64,000 bases of DNA from Lota lota (Eukaryota > Chordata > Actinopteri > Gadiformes > Lotidae): contig JACYXH010000109.1 of NCBI GenBank assembly GCA_026745465.1, positions 1,205,001 through 1,269,000 on the forward strand, in the 5' to 3' direction. Positions 33,175 through 42,100 of the stretch are shown here, one piece after another; position 1 is the stretch's first letter, and each line of letters opens with the position of its first letter. The notes below the pieces were generated by a model, which was not told the origin of the DNA, ran no database searches, and saw nothing but the letters and a program-made list of their open reading frames with translations. The translations under genes and the position numbers were made by a program.

Positions 33175-33561
33175 TGCCCTTGTGAAAAGTTAGCTAAGAC
33201 TCTGTCTGGACGATTGATGATGTGTTTTACTTTGCATTGACATGTTGAAGAAGAAATTGGCACAACTTGGCCTTTTTACATTTTTGAACAGCTCCCCAAA
33301 CATAAGCAGGGGGCACTCACTAGGTGGTGGTGGGTAATGGGTTACTTTGAGAGAATATCTGAATTGCTGTTTTTTGGCCTTTAAAAACGATTTAAGTGGG
33401 CCAGGGAACAAACATATGGTTTTCTGATTCCTAAGCAGAAAAGTTATCAAGTTCCCAAATAGCCGTACACTAGCAGAATTAGATACCCCTCAAAAATAAA
33501 GCCAAAAGGACGATTGCTTTAAATTCTTGGTTGTCACTTATTTCTTTTAACGCTTAAAGAG

Positions 33562-33633
33562 TGCCATGACCCGGATTCGAACCGGGGTTGCTGCGACCAC
33601 AACACAGAGTACTAACCACTATACGATCACGGC
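33562..33633 (-). tRNA. tRNA-His(GTG) copy 63
   Basis: Canonical copy. Confidence 0.95.
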
Positions 33634-33641
33634 AAGTGATG

Positions 33642-33713
33642 TTCCCATACCGGGAGTTGAACCCGGGCCACCTGGGTGAAGACCAGGAATCCTGACCGCT
33701 AGACCATATGAGA
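33642..33713 (-). tRNA. tRNA-Glu(TTC) copy 63, C33 form
   Basis: TCTCATA acceptor and C33, but the T stem is normal; an intermediate of the D form. Confidence 0.78.
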
Positions 33714-34094
33714 TGCCCCTTGTGAAAATGAAGTTAATACTTTGTCTGGACGATTGAAGCAAGATTTCACTTTGAATTTACATGTTTAAAAAGAAATTGG
33801 TACAACTTGGCCTTTTAAAAAAATTTAACAGATCCCTAAACATAAGCAGGAGGCAGGAGGTGGTGGGTAATGGGCTACTTTGAGAGACTAACTGAATTGC
33901 TATCTTTTGGCCTTTATAAACGATTTAAGTAGGCCAGGGAACAAACTTATGGTTTTCTGATTCCCAAACAGAAAAGTTATCAAGTTCCCAAATAGCCGTA
34001 CACTAGCAGAATTAGATACCCTTCAAAACTAAAGCCAAAAGGATGATTGGTTCAAATTCTTGGGTGGCACTTATTTCTTTCAACGCTTAAAGAG

Positions 34095-34166
34095 TGCCAT
34101 GACCCTGATTCGAACCGGGGTTGCTGCGACCACAACACAGAGTACTAACCACTATACGATCACAGC
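34095..34166 (-). tRNA. tRNA-His(GTG) copy 64
   Basis: G52:A62 mismatch and a U3-G70 wobble. Confidence 0.82.
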
Positions 34167-34174
34167 AAGTGATG

Positions 34175-34245
34175 TTCCCATACCGGGAGTTGAACCCGGG
34201 CCACCTGGGTGAAAACCAGGAATCCTGACCGCTAGACTATTGAGA
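34175..34245 (-). pseudogene. tRNA-Glu copy 64, 1-nt deletion
   Basis: A base is missing near positions 7-9 (TCTCAATAGTC), shortening the acceptor/D junction. Anticodon TTC is intact. Confidence 0.7.
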
Positions 34246-34626
34246 TGCCCTTTGTAAAAATGAAGTTAATACTTTGTCTGGACGATTGATGCAAGATTTC
34301 ACTTTGAATTTACATGTTTAAAAAGAAATTGGCACAACTCTGCCTTTTTAAAGTTTGGAACAGATCCCTAAACATAAGCAGGAGGCAGGAGGTGGTGGGT
34401 AATGGGCTACTTTGAGAGAATAACTGAATTGCTATCTTTTGGCCTTTAAAAACGATTTAAGTAGGCCAGGGAACAAACATATGGTTTTCTGATTCCTAAG
34501 CAGAAAAGTTATCAAGTTCCCAAATAGCCGTACACTAGCAGAATTAGATACCCCTCAAAAATAAAGCCAAAAGGACGATTGCTTTAAATTCTTGGTTGTC
34601 ACTTATTTCTTTCAACGCTTAAAGAG

Positions 34627-34698
34627 TGCCATGACCCGGATTCGAACCGGGGTTGCTGCGACCACAACACAGAGTACTAACCACTATACGATCACGGC
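34627..34698 (-). tRNA. tRNA-His(GTG) copy 65
   Basis: Canonical copy. Confidence 0.95.
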
Positions 34699-34706
34699 AA
34701 GTGATG

Positions 34707-34778
34707 TTCCCATACCGGGAGTTGAACCCGGGCCGCCAGGGTGAAAACCAGGAATCCTGACCGCTAGACCATATGGGA
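34707..34778 (-). tRNA. tRNA-Glu(TTC) copy 65
   Basis: A acceptor form with a U29:U41 anticodon-stem mismatch. Confidence 0.82.
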
Positions 34779-35165
34779 TGTCCTTGTGAAAAGTTAGCTA
34801 AGACTATGTCTGGACGATTGATGATATATTTTACTCTACATTGACATGTTGAAGAAGAAATTGGCACAACTTGGCCTTTTTACATTTTTGAACAGCTCCC
34901 CAAACATAAGCAGGGGGCACTCACTAGGTGGTGGTGGGTAATGGGTTACTTTGAGAGAATAACTGAATTGCTGTATTTTGGCCTTTAAAAACGATTTAAG
35001 TGGGCCAGGGAACAAACATGTGGTTTTCTGATTCCTAAGCAGAAAAGTTCTCAAGTTCCCAAATAGCCGTACACTAGCAGAATTAGATACCCCTCAAAAA
35101 TAAAGCCAAAAGGACGATTGCTTTAAATTCTTGGTTGTCACTTATTTCTTTCAACACTTAAAGAG

Positions 35166-35237
35166 TGCCATGACCCGGATTCGAACCAGGGTTGCTGCGA
35201 CCACAACACAGAGTACTAACCACTATACGATCACGGC
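35166..35237 (-). tRNA. tRNA-His(GTG) copy 66
   Basis: U51-G63 wobble only. Confidence 0.92.
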
Positions 35238-35245
35238 AAGTGATG

Positions 35246-35317
35246 TTCCCATACCGGGAGTTGAACCCGGGCCACCTGGGTGAAGACCAGGAATCCTGAA
35301 CGCTAGACCATATGAGG
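35246..35317 (-). pseudogene. tRNA-Glu copy 66, degenerate
   Basis: C1:A72 acceptor mismatch, C33, and loss of one G of the conserved D-loop GG. Confidence 0.7.
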
Positions 35318-35698
35318 TGCCCCTTGTGAAAATGAAGTTAATACTTTGTCTGGACGATTGAAGCAAGATTTCACTTTGAATTTACATGTTTAAAAAGAAA
35401 TTGGCACAACTTGGCCTTTTAAAAAAAATTAACAGATCCCTAAACATAAGCAGGAGGCAGGAGGTGGTGGGTAATGGGCTACTTTGAGAGAATAACTGAA
35501 TTGCTGTATTTTGGCCTTTAAAAACGATTTAAGTGGGCCAGGGAACAAACATATGGTTTTCATATTCCTAAGCAGAAAAGTTATAAAGTTCCCAAATAGC
35601 CGTACACTAGCAGAATTAGATACCCCTCAAAACTAAAGCCAAAAGGACGATTGCTTCAAATTCTTGGGTGGCACTTATTTCTTTCAAAGCCTAAAGAG

Positions 35699-35770
35699 TG
35701 CCATGACCCGGATTCGAACCGGGGTTGCTGCGACCACAACACAGAGTACTAACCACTATACGTTCACGGC
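35699..35770 (-). tRNA. tRNA-His(GTG) copy 67
   Basis: Conserved U8 is A; the stems are intact. Confidence 0.82.
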
Positions 35771-35778
35771 AAGTGATG

Positions 35779-35850
35779 TTCCCATACCGGGAGTTTAACC
35801 CGGGCCGCCTGGGTGAAAACCATGAATCCTGACCACTAGACCATATGAGA
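35779..35850 (-). pseudogene. tRNA-Glu copy 67, degenerate
   Basis: T loop TTAAACT loses C56, and A28:G42 breaks the anticodon stem. Last minus-strand cassette, at the decaying array edge. Confidence 0.7.
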
Positions 35851-35860
35851 TATCCCTTGT

Positions 35861-36166
35861 GAAAATAAAGTTAATACTTTGTCGGGACGATTGATGCTGG
35901 ATTTCAATTTGCATTTACATGTTTAAAAAGAAATTGGCACAACTTGGCCTTTTTACATTTTTGAACAGATCCCCAAACATAAGCAGGGGCACTCACTAGC
36001 TGGTGGTAGGTAATTCTTTTCAACATGTCCGTTCAAAGTAGCCCAATACCCACCACCAGCTAGTGAGTGCCTCCTGCTTATGTTTGGGGATCTGTTCAAA
36101 GTTGTGCCAATTTCTTTTTAAACATGTCAATGCAAAGTGAAATACAGCATCAATCGCCCAGACAGA
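35861..36166. repeat. Array edge with inverted (head-to-head) junction
   Basis: Spacer sequence continues on the old orientation to about 36014, then reappears reverse-complemented from about 36046. The arms share the motif around cataagcagg and actcactagctggtgg. tRNA genes read leftward to the left of this point and rightward to the right. No gene is seen here. Confidence 0.85.
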
Positions 36167-36171
36167 GTATT

Positions 36172-36542
36172 TGTCATGTTCCTGCTTTTATTCTGTGTTT
36201 CTGTCTGTTTATTTCACTTCCTATTTTATTTTGAAATGTATCAGCTTCCTCAGTCCCCATGCATAAATACACACGAGTCCCGCTTACCTGTGCCTGATTG
36301 TAATAGTTCGTTAGTTACTCACTCCAGTGTTATTCCCAGTGCTTGTTTTTTCTCAGTGTTCCTGGTCAATTCCTAGTGCTTGTTTTTCCCAGTGTTACCA
36401 GACAATTGTTTTACTGCTGACGACGATATCTACCTGCCATTTTTGTTCCTTTGCCTGCATTTGTTCTTTGAACAATTAAATTCTCTTACCTGTTATTCCC
36501 TGTCCGAGGCGTGCATTTTGAGTCCGCCATTGTATCGTGATA
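36172..36542 (+). mobile_element. Solo LTR (371 bp) with 5-bp target duplication
   Basis: The insert starts TGTCATG and ends ATCGTGATA, close to the TGTCACG...CGTGACA termini common in fish Gypsy-type LTRs. It is flanked by GTATT at 36167-36171 and 36543-36547. Removing the insert and one GTATT restores continuous array spacer (gacagagtatt joined to agctat). An ATTAAA motif near 36474 is a candidate polyadenylation signal. No internal gag/pol is present, so this is a solo LTR; the family is inferred from the termini only. Confidence 0.75.
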
Positions 36543-36568
36543 GTATTAGCTATCTTTTCACAGGTGCA

Positions 36569-36640
36569 TCCCATTTGGTCTATAGGTCAGGATTCCTGGT
36601 TTTCACCCAAGCGTCCCGGGTTCAACTCCCGGTATGGGAA
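36569..36640 (+). tRNA. tRNA-Glu(TTC), degenerate plus-strand copy
   Basis: Anticodon TTC and the T arm are intact. U7:U66, a C28:A42 mismatch and a D-loop change (CTATAGG) suggest weak or no activity. Confidence 0.75.
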
Positions 36641-36648
36641 CATCACTT

Positions 36649-36720
36649 GCCGTGATTGTATAGTGGTTGGTACTCTGTGTTGTGGCCGCAGCAACCCCGG
36701 TTCGAATCTGGGTCACGGCA
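36649..36720 (+). tRNA. tRNA-His(GTG), plus-strand copy
   Basis: The acceptor is fully paired (GCCGTGA with TCACGGC), anticodon loop is TTGTGGC and T stem has one G-U. It keeps the 8-nt gap to the Glu copy. This is the better preserved gene of the inverted segment. Confidence 0.88.
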
Positions 36721-37120
36721 CCCTTTAAGCTTTGAATGAAATAAGTGCCAACCAAGAATTTGAAGCAATCGTCCTTTTGGCTTTAGTTTTGAAGGGTATC
36801 TAATTCTGCGAGTCTTACAGCTATTTGGGAATTTGATAACAATTTTTATTAGGAATCAGAAAACCATATGTTTGTTCCCTGGCCAACCTAAATAGTTTTT
36901 AAAGGCCAAAAGATAGCGATTCAGTTATTCTCTCAAAGTAGCCAATGGGCTACTTTGAGAGAATAACCACTAGCTAGTGAGTGCCCCCTGCTTATGTTTG
37001 GGGATCTGTTCAAAAATTTAAAAAGGCCAAGTTGTGCCAATTTCTTTTTAAACATGTAAATGCAAAGTGAAATCCAGCATCAACCGTCCAGACAAAGTAT
37101 TAACTTCATTTTCAATTGCA
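36721..37120 (+). repeat. Inverted-orientation array spacer
   Basis: Reverse complement of the array spacer, truncated and rearranged. It contains a perfect hairpin at 36924-36967 and no gene. Confidence 0.85.
36924..36967. repeat. Perfect 20-bp-arm inverted repeat
   Basis: gttattctctcaaagtagcc, a 4-nt loop, then its exact reverse complement. Both arms are array-spacer sequence, so this is a second internal inversion junction. Confidence 0.92.
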
Positions 37121-37191
37121 TCTCATATGGTCTAGGGGGCAGGATTCCTGTTTTTCACCCAGGGGTCCGTATTCAACTCCCGGTATGGGAA
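37121..37191 (+). pseudogene. tRNA-Glu(TTC), degenerate plus-strand copy
   Basis: 71 nt. The T stem (CCGTA against CCCGG) is broken and the D loop is changed (CTAGGGGGC). Anticodon TTC is still readable. Confidence 0.75.
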
Positions 37192-37199
37192 CATCACTT

Positions 37200-37260
37200 G
37201 CCGTGATCGTATAGTGGTTAGTACTCTGTGTTGTGGCCGCAGCAACTCTGGGTCACCGCA
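37200..37260 (+). pseudogene. tRNA-His, T-arm deletion, plus-strand copy
   Basis: 61 nt; 11 nt of the T arm are missing, with breakpoints different from the minus-strand deletion class. The 3' acceptor also has TCACCGC, breaking one pair. Confidence 0.8.
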
Positions 37261-37366
37261 CCCTTTAAGCTTTGAAAGAAATAAGTGCCACCCAAGAATT
37301 TGAAGCAATCGTCCTTCTGGCTTTAGTTTTGAAGGGTATCTAATTCTCCTAGTGTAAGGCTATTTG

Positions 37367-37393
37367 CTTCCCGGGTTCAACTCTCGGTATGGG
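37367..37393 (+). pseudogene. tRNA-Glu 3'-half fragment
   Basis: Only the T arm and 3' acceptor (cggtatggga) remain. Confidence 0.7.
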
Positions 37394-37402
37394 AGTTGAA
37401 CA

Positions 37403-37497
37403 TAATGAAAAAGAAATTGGCATAACTTGGCCTTTTTACATTTTTGAACAGCTCCCCAAACATAAGCAGGGGGCACTCACTGGCTGGTGAGTGCCCC
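37403..37497 (-). repeat. Last array spacer fragment
   Basis: A stretch of the array spacer core (cttggcctttttacattt) back in minus orientation marks the end of recognisable array sequence. Confidence 0.85.
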
Positions 37498-38598
37498 ACC
37501 TGCCAGAGATTAGATTGCATTAAATTGAGCAGTAGCCCAAATCTCTGATTTTGGTGAAATCATAATCATAATCATAAAATCCTCAGCCAAATGCAATGAC
37601 CTGTGTTCAGCCCCAGATGGTGATGTTATTCCATATTAGGGTATTTGAATGCTCTTCCTATGTTGTCACTCCTATTAATGAAAAATACTGTCCTTCCAGT
37701 TGGTGGTTCAACAATTAATTATCTCCTGGGCTGGAGAGAGAGGTTTCCAGGAAGATCCCCAGAACGGCCTGGTCGCCCTAAAGCGATCATGGGGAATGTA
37801 CCTTTGGTTGGTTATAACGAGTGTTGGCAGCTATAATGGCCGTATTGCTAATCACTGTTTTGACATGGATAAGCAGCTTTAGTCTGAAGATGAGATTTTT
37901 TATTAAAAATATTTCAGTCCAATGTTCATGTATTGTCAAACACTTTATTTGACATTGGGGTTTTTAGGCATAGTGTACTGTGGTTTATATTTGGCTTTCA
38001 AAATGTCAAAATCCTCCAGAAGAAACATTTACCACGTGAAACTGACTTTATTTCTTGCATCAATCCACTAGAGCACAAGGATGGAACAAAGTTGATCTAG
38101 GCCTAACTATCAGGGAAACGTGTTCCGTTTATTTCATGATCTTATGGGCTATGGGTTAAAGGCATTTGTGACAGGTGTGATTTGACTGTGAAATTCTTAG
38201 CATCTCTACCTTGACATTTTATACATTGTTTTGAGCCGTGTTCCAAGACACTTTCTCACTTTCTCTTAAACGGCTTACAAAATTCTTTCACAAGCAAGTA
38301 CTCACTATGCATTATTGACAGTGACAAAACATACATTTACAATATACCGTTTCCTAAATTGAATATACTAACTATGATAAACTATAATACTCAAAACTAT
38401 GAAAACATTAATTTCTCTATTGACAAATAGTGTGCCAAATAATGTATCTGCTGTAAAAAATTGTAAATGGAGACTAATAAAGGCAAAAAAAAGCCAAATC
38501 ATGATCGATGTCAAAACAATGGTGAATAGAGGATAGCAAATACAAAATAGATAAGAGAACACTTCTTTATACATCCACAGCCAATAACATGTTCTGTG
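37498..38598. other. Intergenic, array to mpl 3' end
   Basis: AT-rich sequence with no gene I can support. Open frames near 37645-37882 have no recognisable domains. Confidence 0.6.
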
Positions 38599-38604
38599 TT
38601 TATT
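38599..38604 (-). promoter_or_regulatory. Candidate mpl polyadenylation signal
   Basis: AATAAA on the minus strand, about 65 nt beyond the mpl stop codon. The short distance makes an additional downstream signal possible. Confidence 0.45.
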
Positions 38605-38666
38605 TTATCAAAAAGTAAATGTGACACATGCTGTGTTTTAATAGACACACAACCTCAACCCTGATG

Positions 38667-39188
38667 TTACCCCATGGTGTCGGTACTTTGATGTTTGAGA
38701 CTGTCCATGTTGGTGTACCGCTTGTCTGAGCCTCCGGAGGCACCAGTAGGCCCAGGGTCCAGCCCTCTGTCTCTGCTGCACTCTGCTGTGAGTAGGTAGG
38801 AGCGGTTAAGAATGTCCATGCCGCTAGTGCATGTAGCTATGGAAGAGCAGTCGGGTGTCGTTGCAGCTTGCTGGACACCCCCCACTTTTGGCCCGTTGTC
38901 GAGTCCCCTGCACTCAGCAACATGTTCGTAAATGTACTCATTCCCTTTTTGAAAGCTGGGGACTGCATCAACAGTGCTCAGTGTCACATAGTCCTGGCTG
39001 ACCTCCAGTGTCCCATCGGGGTTCCAGTCCACCTGCTCACCAACGGAGAAGCACCCATCTGGGATCAAGAGCGGGGCGGACTCATTGGGTGGCTTCTCTA
39101 AACCTGCCGCTGCGTCCTCTGTGCACATGATCTCGACAACGGACGCAGGGTTCTCCTCCAAGCACTGTTTTGATGCGAATGGAGGATC
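38667..39188 (-). CDS. mpl: mpl exon 12: cytoplasmic tail and stop
   Basis: 173 residues with a Box 2-like ASVVEIM and candidate SH2-docking tyrosines (DYVTL, EYIYEHV, RSYLL). The C-terminus has an extra stretch after the segment that aligns with the human end. Confidence 0.93.
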   Translation of the reverse strand, partial: DPPFASKQCLEENPASVVEIMCTEDAAAGLEKPPNESAPLLIPDGCFSVGEQVDWNPDGTLEVSQDYVTLSTVDAVPSFQKGNEYIYEHVAECRGLDNGPKVGGVQQAATTPDCSSIATCTSGMDILNRSYLLTAECSRDRGLDPGPTGASGGSDKRYTNMDSLKHQSTDTMG

Positions 39189-42100
39189 CTGTAGCACAAG
39201 AAGATACAGTAGGTAAGCCTGATACAGTACATCTGCTATAGCAGTTTCAAAACCTTGAACTTTGGACCTAGGAGGGACTCCGCTTGGGGGATGGTCAAAT
39301 CATTCTAACGGTATGTCTATGAGATATTTGAACAGACTGCCGAATGATTTCTACAGCAAACTACTACTAACCACTCGTGTGTTGTGGAAGCAGACTATAG
39401 TCGCAATCATTTTCTGTCACAGTTCCCTTGTGAGACCTTCCTGATCTCACAAGTTCACATTTCAGTAGATCACATGCCTTAAAGGTTGGAAATATTCAGT
39501 GCTATAGTTAATAGAAGTATAATTGCCCACCCCTTGGTTGAACTTATACACTAGTACACTGATACTGATGTGAAAGTCTCTTACCCATGTCGGCCCGTTG
39601 ATTTCTGCCAGAAAGCCTTGCAACACTTTATCAAGGTTAGGAATCGGTGGCCACAGTATTTTTTTAAGCTTACTGCTTAAGGAAAAATAAATATAATGAA
39701 CATTAATTATGCTGAAATGGTGCATTCAATAGACATAAGTACTAATAAAAACGGCTTACAATTGATTTTGTATTTACAACAAATGAATGAAATCAGGTGC
39801 ACCACAGTTAATCAGTTAGCCTACTGCTAACTGATAAATACACATGCTGCAGATCCTACCTCAGATACCGAGGAATCAAAGAAATGAAGACAATGGCCAG
39901 GACCAGCATCAGGAGAGGGATACAAGAGATGACCAAAGCACCTGCACATGATATAGATATGGATCAAGGTATTAAGATATGGAGATTATTGTCAAAGTAA
40001 GCCGCCCTGCTCTGCGTCGTTATGCTAACAGTCATATGTAACAGGAAAAAGAGCAGCAGTAGTGTAAGCAATATTGTTGAAATGTCACCCATTAATGGGA
40101 CACATTAATTCCAAAAATAGGTGATTCAATTTATAGTTAACATTTGTTTGCCACATTTTATAGAAGCCAAAATTCTGGATAAGTTGTCTTCTTCAAGTTT
40201 CATTTTATGTACAGTTTATAACTGCTCTTTAATGACATATCCGACCACAGTCTATCAAAATGTCTCCGCTATATTTTCATTCAAGATATATTTCGATGTA
40301 AGTTATAAAGACCAAGGCCCACCCATGTCGCTTGGGATGGATCCGGAGAGTTTGAGTGACCAGTCGCTCCATTGACCGGAGTAAACAATCCCATTGGGCT
40401 TGGCTCTGACCTGCACATTGTACTGACTTCCTGTTAAACCCTCCAGACATGTCGATGTCTCCGGACCTTTCGACGAAACCGTCTGGAGAGATGGTATTTG
40501 AGAAGCGTGAGTTTCGATATTTTAAAGTTTGAAAACCTAAATGTTTAAAGTGAGGTGTCCGGTAAGGTCTAACCAGCCAGGGTCCGCCTTCTCTGGTGTG
40601 GTAGTGAACCTGGTACAGCAGGTGATCAGAGAGGGCTGGGAGAGGGGCTACCCATGACAAGCACAGCGTCCCCCTATCTATACTCTCCTTCAGGTGCCTT
40701 GGTGGGGCTGTTTTGACTGAAACATGCATATACCGTATATAAGGACACACATTTGCACATGCTCCAAGATTTAAACAATACCAATTTGATTGCAATTTGT
40801 TTTTTACAAAGAAAAAGCAATTATACATATTTTGTTCACAATTCCCAATCATCAGCAGCATAGCAATATAACACGACATAATTGCATTGCATTGTATTGA
40901 ATGATTTTATTCTCACTTTTCTTTTCAAAACTAATAATGTGCTGTACAGTTGTATTGTTCGTCCATTATTTTCTATTTAAAAAAGGGTTGCTTTTCCACT
41001 CTAGAGAAAACAAGTGTTAAAGAAAGAAGACTCACTGCTGCCATTGAGGATGAAGGGATCAGAGTAGAAGGTTCTGTCCAGTGGAGCTGGGCTGCCACTG
41101 ACTCCAAGTTTGACCTGGACCACCTGGATCTCATCTCCATGGAAACCGCACTGATCACTCAGGTTCCAATTCTTCAAGCACTCTGTCCAAGCCAGTGACT
41201 TACTATTCAAGAAACTATAAATAAAGACAGACATGCTAGAATAGTCAAAGAAGTGGTGAAGCTTTAAAATATAGCAAAGAAAATTCAAGTTAGAATCTGA
41301 GAAGTGTAGTACTACTTCAATCCCTTGTGTAGAGTATTTGATTGTACCTGGGACCTAGTCTGTAGAAAAGTTTGTAGGTGACTTCCTTATAGATGTTCTC
41401 GTCCCATTGGCATGTGACATTATGCAGGTCAGATGTGTAGCACTCAAGTGAAATGTCATCTGAAGAAAGAATAACCAAAACCATTACCAAATAAGTTATG
41501 TAATGTTTTAATGTGACTACCTACACAAAATATCATATTATTGTCTTTTTGCTCTCTTTCTTATTCTCAATCTTATAGACACATACAAGTACACAAATAA
41601 GTTATTAACGTCTTCCACTCACACCTGCGCTTTGGGGTACCATTGTTGCCACTGGTTGCGACCAGTGGCTCCAGTGGCCTTTTGTTTCATACAGACCAAT
41701 ATTTATTCTGATCTGGAACTCTAGCACCTCCCCTGGGACCAGAGACGTCAGGGTATCTAGCTGTTCCCTGTCTCCCTGGAGAAATTACAAAAAGTATAAA
41801 TGGATCCTCATGGGTTTAGAAGAATTGATATACCAGTTGTTCACTTACATCTTTGCGAGTTTTAAGCTGTGAATTAACTCTCAATCAAATAAAGTATAAA
41901 TAAGGCATAGCATTAATTGAAATGATCTGTCAGATATTACCTCTTTGTTTTTTTCTCCCAGCCTGTTGGATGAATATCGTATCCCATAATTCACCTTGTT
42001 TTCCCATGCTTTGTCCACATGCCATGTTAGCTGCAGCTGGCCTGGCAAGCCAGTATGGCATTGGGATATATTTGTAGGCGGATCTAGGAGAACTGCAAAT

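Larger units (their letters stand above)
1..35860 (-). repeat. Tandem array of 67 tRNA-Glu/tRNA-His cassettes
   Basis: Each repeat unit holds a Glu(TTC) gene, 8 nt, a His(GTG) gene and a spacer of about 380 bp; all are on the minus strand. His start-to-start spacing is 533 bp where the flanking Glu has the TCTCAAA or TCTCATA acceptor, 539 bp after TCCCATA and 538 bp after TCCGATA; copies with the T-arm deletion are 11 bp shorter. Two spacer families share a core (for example the motif ttggcacaacttggcc) and often alternate, giving a dimer period near 1072 bp. I see no other gene in the spacers: open frames of 60-90 codons there are products of repetition. Downstream of His the first T4 run on the transcribed strand lies about 55 nt away (plus-strand gccaaaagg), the likely Pol III stop. 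Confidence 0.97.

Noticed and set aside
1..35860. Dozens of near-identical 61-90 codon open frames across the array
   Set aside because: They cover tRNA genes and spacers, change length with single-base variants, and lack codon bias, introns or domains. They arise from repetition.
1..35860. CRISPR-like regular repeat
   Set aside because: Units are over 500 bp with homologous 'spacers', and the conserved parts fold as tRNAs; the host is a vertebrate.
36137..36728. Open frames across the LTR and the plus-strand tRNAs
   Set aside because: They read through an LTR and tRNA genes; no domain.
37645..37882. Small genes between the array and mpl
   Set aside because: Overlapping frames without domains, splice evidence or homologues I can recognise.
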